Source of the DNA: Streptomyces lacrimifluminis
GTDB taxonomy: Bacteria; Actinomycetota; Actinomycetes; Streptomycetales; Streptomycetaceae
NCBI RefSeq assembly: GCF_014646095.1
Contig: NZ_BMMU01000007.1
Location: forward strand, 138,722-202,721
DNA length: 64,000 nucleotides
Reading direction: 5' to 3'
In this document: one piece after another, positions 59,215 through 64,000 of the stretch
Numbering within the stretch: position 1 is the stretch's first letter
How the letters are laid out: the number at the start of each line of letters is the position of its first letter
The notes under the pieces: model-generated
What the model saw: only the letters and a program-made list of their open reading frames with translations
The model's database searches: none
What the model was told of the DNA's origin: nothing
Made by a program: the position numbers and the translations under genes

Positions 59215-60897
59215 TCAGGGTGGGGTCAGGTCGGCGTCAGTCGACGTCGGGTCGGTGCGCAGCCGGAAGCGTTGGAGCTTGCCCGTCGCCGTCCGGGGCA
59301 GGGCGTCCAGGAAGACGATCTCGCGCGGACACTTGTACGGTGCCAGCTCTCCCCGGACGAACGTGCGCAGCGCCTCCGCGTCCCGCCGTACGCCCTCCCT
59401 GAGTACGGCGTACGCCACCACGACCTGCCCGCGCGCCTCGTCACCCCGCCCCACCACGGCGGTCTCCACGACGTCCGGATGGCGCAGCAGGGCCTCCTCG
59501 ACCTCCGGGCCGGCGATGTTGTACCCGGCCGAGACGATCATGTCGTCGGCCCGGGCCACGTACCGGAAGTAGCCGTCGCTCTCCCGGACGTACGTGTCCC
59601 CGGTGATGTTCCAGCCGTTCCGCACGTACGCCTCCTGGCGCGGATCGGCGAGATACCGGCACCCGACCGGACCGCGCACCGCGAGCAGCCCGGGCGTGCC
59701 GTCCGGCACCGGCTCGCCGTTCTCGTCCTGCACGCGCGCGTGCCACCCCGGCACCGGGACCCCGGTCGTGCCGGGCCTGATGTCCTGGTCGGCCGCCGAG
59801 ATGAAGATGTGCAGCAGCTCGGTCGCGCCGATGCCGTTGATCAGCCGCAGGCCGGTGCGCTCGTACCAGGCCCGCCAGGTGGCCTCGGGCAGGTTCTCAC
59901 CCGCCGAGACACAGCGGCGCAGCGAACCGAGGTCGTACGAGCCCAGTTCGTCGAGCATCGCGCGGTACGCCGTCGGCGCCGTGAACAGCACCGAGACGCG
60001 GTGCTCGGCGATGGCCGGCAACAGCTGTCTGGGGCCCGCCTGTTCGAGGAGGAGCGCACTGGCCCCGGCCCGCATCGGGAAGACCACCAGACCGCCGAGC
60101 CCGAAGGTGAAACCGAGCGGCGGACTGCCCGCGAACACGTCGTCCGCGCGGGGCTTCAACACGTGCCGCGAGAAGGTGTCCGCGACGGCGAGCACATCCC
60201 GGTGGAAGTGCATGCACCCTTTCGGGCGGCCGGTGGTGCCGGACGTGAACGCGATCAGCGCCACGTCGTCGGCCGCGGTGGCCACGGCGGGATACGGAGT
60301 GCCGGGCACCGGACGGTTCAGCAGGTCGTCGAGGCCGTCGCCGCCGTACGCCGTGATCCGCAGCCCCGGTATCCCCGCCCTGGCGAGGTCGTCGAGGGCC
60401 CGGATGTCGCACAGCGCGTGCCGCACCTGGGCGATCTCGCACATCGTGCTCAGCTCGTGCGGACGCTGCTGGGCCAGCACGGTGACCGCGACCGCGCCCG
60501 CCTTCAGCACCGCCAGCCAGCAGGCCGCGAGCCACGGCGAGGTGGGGCCGCGCAGGAGGACGCGGTTGCCGGGTACGACCCCCAGGTCCCGGGTCAGGAC
60601 ATGCGCGACCCGGTCGACGCGGGTGCGCAGCTCCCCGTACGTCCACACCTCACCGGCGGCGGTGCGGAACGCGGGGCGATCGGCCGCGGGACCGCCCAGC
60701 AGCTCGGCCGCGCAGTTCAGCCGGTCGGGGTAGCGCAACTCGGGCAGATCGAGGCGGAGGTCGGGCCACTGGCCCGGGGGCGGCAGACGGTCGCGCGCGA
60801 AGGTGTCCACGTGGGCCGAGGGGATCCGCCTGGCGGCCTCGGTGCGCTCCTCGGCAGCCCTGCCGTACCCGGGCTGCCTGGGATGCGTGGGGTCCAT
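59215..60897 (-). CDS. Aryl-CoA ligase (2-aminobenzoate/benzoate-CoA ligase family)
   Basis: A 560-residue AMP-forming acid:CoA ligase. The ATP motif TSGTTGRPKG is near residue 212, GIGATELLHIFISA near 360, the hinge ARADDMIVSAGYNI near 456, and the C-terminal catalytic Lys in PRTATGKLQRF near 543. The GIGATE-H pattern occurs in benzoate- and 2-aminobenzoate-CoA ligases. It should activate the aromatic acid for the bifunctional monooxygenase. Start ATG 60897 is divergent from the acyl-CoA dehydrogenase with 137 bp between, containing the conserved operator-like motif. The remaining 80 bp to the PaaX gene suggest co-transcription. Confidence 0.88.
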   Translation of the reverse strand: MDPTHPRQPGYGRAAEERTEAARRIPSAHVDTFARDRLPPPGQWPDLRLDLPELRYPDRLNCAAELLGGPAADRPAFRTAAGEVWTYGELRTRVDRVAHVLTRDLGVVPGNRVLLRGPTSPWLAACWLAVLKAGAVAVTVLAQQRPHELSTMCEIAQVRHALCDIRALDDLARAGIPGLRITAYGGDGLDDLLNRPVPGTPYPAVATAADDVALIAFTSGTTGRPKGCMHFHRDVLAVADTFSRHVLKPRADDVFAGSPPLGFTFGLGGLVVFPMRAGASALLLEQAGPRQLLPAIAEHRVSVLFTAPTAYRAMLDELGSYDLGSLRRCVSAGENLPEATWRAWYERTGLRLINGIGATELLHIFISAADQDIRPGTTGVPVPGWHARVQDENGEPVPDGTPGLLAVRGPVGCRYLADPRQEAYVRNGWNITGDTYVRESDGYFRYVARADDMIVSAGYNIAGPEVEEALLRHPDVVETAVVGRGDEARGQVVVAYAVLREGVRRDAEALRTFVRGELAPYKCPREIVFLDALPRTATGKLQRFRLRTDPTSTDADLTPP

Positions 60898-60950
60898 GGC
60901 GGTTCGCCCCCTTGTCGTGGTGGGCGTACTGGTGGGCAGGCAGAACGAGC

Positions 60951-60994
60951 GTATCGTGTTGGTGACGACAGTCAACGGTGCGCGATACCGTTGA
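60951..60994. promoter_or_regulatory. Conserved motif plus palindrome in the ligase/acyl-CoA dehydrogenase divergent promoter
   Basis: GTATCGTGT (60951-60959) and TGACGACAGTCA (60963-60974) repeat the motif found at 54006-54031. Immediately after it lies TCAACGGT-gcgcgat-ACCGTTGA (60972-60994), an 8-bp perfect inverted repeat with a 7-nt spacer. The site is about 40-80 bp from both divergent starts. Confidence 0.6.
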
Positions 60995-61034
60995 GGAGGG
61001 GTCGCGACCGGTGGCCTCGGAGAGAGGACCGGCG

Positions 61035-62174
61035 ATGCCCGCATTCTCGCTCGAACCGGCACAGGTCGCCTGGTGTGCCGAGCTGCGCTCGCTGGCCGCC
61101 GACCGGCTGCGCCCGCTCGCCGAGAAGGGCGAACCCGGCCGCGTCAACCGTCCCCTCGTCGCCGAACTCGGCCGACTGGGCCTGCTCTCCCGGCTGTTCA
61201 CCTCCGGCGCGCTCGACCTGTGCCTGATGCGGGAGTCCCTCGCCCACTCCTGCACCGAGGCGGAGACGGCCCTCGCCCTCCAGGGTCTCGGCGCCCACCC
61301 GGTCCACGCCCACGGCACCCCGGCCCAGCGCGAACGCTGGCTGCCCCGGGTGAGTGAGGGCAGCGCGGTGGCCGCGTTCGCGCTGAGCGAGCCGGGCGCG
61401 GGCTCGGACGCGGCGGCCCTGTCGCTCACGGCCGCCCCCGACGGCTCCTCCGGCTGGCGCCTCACCGGCGAGAAGTGCTGGATCTCCAACGCTCCCGAGG
61501 CCGACTTCTACACCGTCTTCGCCCGTACGACAGCGGGGGCGGGGGCCCGTGGAGTTACGGCCTTCCTGCTCCCCGCCGACCGGCCCGGCCTCACCGGCAC
61601 CGCTCTCGACATGCTCTCCCCGCACCCCATCGGCGCCCTCGCCCTCGACGCCGTACCGGTGACCGCCGACGACGTCATCGGCGAACCGGACCGCGGATTC
61701 CGGGTCGCCATGGGCACGTTGAACCTGTTCCGCCCGAGCGTCGGCGCTTTCGCGGTCGGCATGGCCCAGGCGGCCCTGGACGCGACCCTCGCCCACACCG
61801 GCCAACGGGACGCGTTCGGCGGCAAGTTGAAGGACCTCCAGGCCGTCGCCCACCAGGTCGCCGAAATGGCCCTGCGCACGGAGGCGGCCCGGCTGATGGT
61901 CTACGCGGCAGCGGCGGCGTACGACGACGGCGCCCAAGGGGTCCCGGAGCGCGCCGCGATGGCGAAGCTGCTGGCCACCGAGAACGCGCAGTACGTCGTC
62001 GACGCCGCCGTCCAACTGCACGGCGCGCGGGCCCTGCGGCGCGGCCATCTCCTCGAACACCTCTACCGGGAGGTGCGGGCACCGCGTATCTACGAGGGGG
62101 CGAGCGAAGTCCAACGGACGGTCATCGCAAAGGAGTTGTACAAGCGCTTGGACGGGGAGGCGGACGTCGGATGA
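61035..62174 (+). CDS. Acyl-CoA dehydrogenase
   Basis: A 379-residue FAD flavoprotein. The family signatures are FALSEPGAGSDAAAL near residue 115, KCWISNAPEADFYTVFA near 152, and the C-terminal YEGASEVQRTVIAKEL near 355 with the active-site Glu of the short-chain type. It is coupled by ATGA overlap to ridA. In the inferred pathway it oxidises an alicyclic CoA thioester formed from the ring. ATG 61035 follows GAGAGGA; an upstream in-frame ATG at 60978 lies inside the palindrome and is not used. Confidence 0.93.
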   Translation: MPAFSLEPAQVAWCAELRSLAADRLRPLAEKGEPGRVNRPLVAELGRLGLLSRLFTSGALDLCLMRESLAHSCTEAETALALQGLGAHPVHAHGTPAQRERWLPRVSEGSAVAAFALSEPGAGSDAAALSLTAAPDGSSGWRLTGEKCWISNAPEADFYTVFARTTAGAGARGVTAFLLPADRPGLTGTALDMLSPHPIGALALDAVPVTADDVIGEPDRGFRVAMGTLNLFRPSVGAFAVGMAQAALDATLAHTGQRDAFGGKLKDLQAVAHQVAEMALRTEAARLMVYAAAAAYDDGAQGVPERAAMAKLLATENAQYVVDAAVQLHGARALRRGHLLEHLYREVRAPRIYEGASEVQRTVIAKELYKRLDGEADVG

Positions 62175-62569
62175 GTGTCGAGCGGGTCAATCCGGCCGGT
62201 CTCTCGCCGCCCTCCGGCTTCTCGCACGCCGTCGTCGCCACCGGCTCCCGGCTGGTGTTCCTCGCGGGGCAGACCGCGCTCGACGCCGACGGGAAGGTCG
62301 TGGGGGACACACTGCCCGAACAGTTCGAGCGGGCCCTCGGGAACCTGCTCGCCGCGCTGCACGCGGCCGGCGGTGCCCCCGCCGACCTGGTCCGGGTCAC
62401 CGTGTACGTCATGGACGTCGCCGAATACCGCGCCCAGGCTCCTCAACTCGGAGCTGTCTGGGGGAGGTTGGCGGGGCGTGACTATCCGGCGATGGCGGTC
62501 GTCGGCATCGTCCGGCTCTGGGACGAACGGGCCCTGGTCGAACTCGACGGCTTCGCGGTGCTGCCGTAG
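62171..62569 (+). CDS. RidA/YjgF family enamine-imine deaminase
   Basis: A 132-residue Rid protein with the usual fold landmarks: VFLAGQTALDADGKVVGD near residue 29, LVRVTVYVMDVAEYRAQAPQLG near 75 and the C-terminal DYPAMAVVGIVRLWDERALVELDGFAVL. Rid enzymes hydrolyse reactive enamines or imines. Overlapping the acyl-CoA dehydrogenase gene, it probably removes the amino group as ammonia from an aminated ring-derived intermediate, which is a main argument for an aminobenzoate rather than a salicylate pathway. Confidence 0.92.
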   Translation: MSVERVNPAGLSPPSGFSHAVVATGSRLVFLAGQTALDADGKVVGDTLPEQFERALGNLLAALHAAGGAPADLVRVTVYVMDVAEYRAQAPQLGAVWGRLAGRDYPAMAVVGIVRLWDERALVELDGFAVLP

Positions 62570-62597
62570 CGGGTCGGGGAGCCGGGCCCCGGGCCGA

Positions 62598-62786
62598 TCA
62601 GGCGGCGGCTGTCAGGCGCTGCGGGGTGATCACGCTGCCGTCGGGCAGCAGCTCGCCGGTGTCGTCGAAGACGATCGCACCGTTGCACAGGAGGTTCCAG
62701 CCCTGCTCGGGATGGAAGGCGACGATGTGCGCGGCGTCCCGGTCGGGACGGTCGGCCGAAGGGCACGGGGGCTGGTGTGAACACAT
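62598..62786 (-). CDS. DUF5999 family small protein
   Basis: A 62-residue protein starting MCSHQPPCPSADRPD, with three Cys and several His (positions 2, 8 and about 34) that could bind a metal or cluster. The middle reads AAHIVAFHPEQGWNLLCNGAIVFDDTGELLPDG in two parts and is typical of a Streptomyces family (DUF5999) without known function. The frame extends further upstream without a credible start. It converges on ridA. Confidence 0.8.
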   Translation of the reverse strand: MCSHQPPCPSADRPDRDAAHIVAFHPEQGWNLLCNGAIVFDDTGELLPDGSVITPQRLTAAA

Positions 62787-63053
62787 GATGTGCCTCTGGA
62801 TCGGATGCTGGTGCTCGGGTGCGATGCGATGCTTCCTTGCCACATCTGACGATGCCCGCGCCGGGGGCCCGGCGCCAAGTCGTGTCGGGGAAGCGTGACA
62901 CCACGCGGACGTGCTGTGACACCACCCTGACATTCGGAAATGATCCGAAAAGCGTGGCACTCGGAGCGCGCGACTCGCCGACGAAGGGGTGATGATCACG
63001 CGCGCGGGGGTGGGGGACCAGTACCTGTGGAGCCCCCACAAGGAGGTTTCCCC

Positions 63054-63518
63054 ATGTCACTGTCCTTCTCGCCGTCCTTCCCCGCCCTCTCGTCCCTCTC
63101 CCGTGCCGCAGCCGTCGTCGTCGGCGCCGTACTGCTGGCGGTGGCCCCGGCCGCGACGGCGGTCCAGGCCGCGGACGAGGGATTCGACCAGGTGACGGTC
63201 GAATCCGGCAGCATCTCGTCCGACGGCGAGCTCACGCTTTCCGGCAGCTACCGCTGTCTCAGCACCGGCCACTCCGTCCGTGTCGCGGCCTCGATCGAGC
63301 GGGGCGAGAACGTCTGGTACGGCATGGACAGCATCCCCGCCAGCTGCGACGGCTCCTGGCACCAGTGGTCGAACACCAAGGCCACCGAGCCGGGCGCCTA
63401 CAAGCCCGGCCCGGTGCGGGTGAAGACCAGCCTGGTGGAGTTCCGCCGCTCGGGCTTCATCCCGATGCCGACCGTCCACGCGGAGCAGGTCCAGGCAATC
63501 GTCCTCACCGGGGTCTGA
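63054..63518 (+). CDS. DUF6299-like secreted protein
   Basis: A 154-residue exported protein. A signal peptide (hydrophobic AAAVVVGAVLLAVAPAAT, cleavage near AQAAD, about residue 40) precedes a beta-rich domain with two Cys (SYRCLS near 67 and ASCDGSW near 99) that could form a disulfide. AGGAGG lies seven bases before the ATG. The domain resembles small immunoglobulin-like secreted proteins that are common in Streptomyces (I recall DUF6299). Function unknown. Confidence 0.75.
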   Translation: MSLSFSPSFPALSSLSRAAAVVVGAVLLAVAPAATAVQAADEGFDQVTVESGSISSDGELTLSGSYRCLSTGHSVRVAASIERGENVWYGMDSIPASCDGSWHQWSNTKATEPGAYKPGPVRVKTSLVEFRRSGFIPMPTVHAEQVQAIVLTGV

Positions 63519-64000
63519 TCCGCACGCCCGGACCCACGGGACTCACGGGACTCACGGGACCGACGGGGGCAGACGGGGCCGCCCAGTGCTGTGCGCCGGC
63601 CGGCCCCCACATCCATGCCTCGGCCTCGTCGGGCGTACGGGGGAGACCGGTCGGCGGATTCTCGTGGCTGTCCGTCCTCCGGCGGCGGCGTCCGCTCTCA
63701 GCGGCTGAGGACCCGCTGGAAAAGAGAGTTGACAAGGCCTCTGACCTGGGCACTATCACTTTTCACGGTCATCGAAGTAGCTTCGGTTTGTGGAGTTGTG
63801 AATGAGAGTGGGTCTGACCAGCTCTTATCGAGCGGCGGCGCCTCGGCGCAACGCTACCGCCGTGATCGCCCCTGCGGTCAGAGCTGACGGCGCATCACGT
63901 CGATACAGATGGCCCGGGCGGCAGTCGATCGATCTCGCGGATATGGAGTGCCCAGGTTCATTCAACGGCCAGCCTTACTACCTGCTCGACTGGCGCTGAG
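63519..64000. other. Window tail, lower GC, no confident gene
   Basis: After the 9-bp repeat I can support no gene here. From about 63720 the GC content drops visibly. TTGACA at 63730-63735 is a perfect -35 hexamer, with CTATCA/TATCAC-like sequences about 18 nt downstream, so a promoter near 63730-63760 is possible. A plus-strand frame at 63802-63999 (65 residues, Arg-rich start, ending LLDWR) has mixed codon use and no clear ribosome site; it may be a gene, a remnant or chance. Confidence 0.3.
63531..63566. repeat. Tandem 9-bp repeat, four units
   Basis: GACCCACGG, GACTCACGG, GACTCACGG and GACCGACGG are contiguous, just after the secreted-protein stop. No gene reads through it on the plus strand. 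Confidence 0.7.

Noticed and set aside
1..64000. tRNA, rRNA, CRISPR arrays, insertion sequences, prophage genes
   Set aside because: None was seen: no cloverleaf-like gene, no spaced direct repeats of CRISPR type, no transposase or integrase motifs.

Overview
The window is chromosomal DNA from a high-GC actinomycete, almost certainly a Streptomyces. The support is roughly 70% GC by eye, strong third-position GC, many GTG starts with 4-nt ATGA/GTGA overlaps, a conserved actinobacterial gene order at the left end, and families typical of Streptomyces (DUF3159, DUF6099, DUF5999, DUF6299, a SepF paralogue, PaaX, an ECF sigma factor). I see no rRNA, tRNA, CRISPR array, insertion sequence or prophage.

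Layout. 1-10.4 kb is a potassium/housekeeping block: the DUF3710 3' end, a KdpD/KdpE-type two-component pair, an OB-fold protein, DUF3159, two TrkA-type RCK proteins, a 32-residue membrane peptide, an APC (KimA-like) permease and a TRAM-type RNA methyltransferase. Apart from kdpDE and the peptide, this order matches the Mycobacterium tuberculosis Rv2689c-Rv2697c region. 10.4-20.2 kb holds regulators and stress or envelope genes: AraC, NmrA-like, secreted hydrolase, TIGR01777 epimerase, Met/His-rich membrane protein, ECF sigma, a divergent MarR/YceI pair with palindromic operators, and a GT-C-like membrane protein. 20.3-24.5 kb is one large fused assimilatory nitrate reductase/flavoprotein reductase. 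24.7-30.9 kb holds a SepF paralogue, an ATPase, MazG-like, DUF6099, an F420-type oxidoreductase and a secreted tripeptidyl aminopeptidase.

30.98-42.68 kb is the most unusual part: ten same-strand, mostly overlapping genes behind a Zur/Fur-like box. They encode an ATP-grasp ligase, a DUF364-like protein, a cysteine-synthase-fold PLP enzyme, an enolase-superfamily epimerase, an MFS exporter, a methyltransferase, and an Opp/Nik-type ABC importer (lipoprotein, two permeases, double ATPase). The exporter/importer plan resembles the staphylopine (Cnt) system but the biosynthetic enzymes differ. I infer a small amino-acid-derived metallophore, probably a zincophore. Three gene junctions in the operon carry in-frame tandem repeats, including an 11 x 27-bp array that puts a GTG codon every 27 nt at the start of the methyltransferase.

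42.7-53.8 kb has an M1 peptidase, the Hen1-Pnkp RNA repair pair, an NAD-kinase-like/SPFH pair, arginine deiminase with ornithine carbamoyltransferase, and an RsbW-type ATPase. 54-62.6 kb is an aromatic-acid pathway through CoA thioesters: enoyl-CoA hydratase, bifunctional salicylyl-/2-aminobenzoyl-CoA monooxygenase-reductase, PaaX-type regulator, aryl-CoA ligase, acyl-CoA dehydrogenase and RidA, with APS kinase lying within it. The two plus-strand arms share a conserved promoter motif, so they probably form one regulon. The last 1.4 kb has two small genes and an unassigned lower-GC tail.

Dispersed GC-rich repeats of the kind scattered through Streptomyces genomes occur four times here, each between convergent gene ends. 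Starts were chosen from Shine-Dalgarno spacing, overlaps and domain limits. Nothing was checked by database search.
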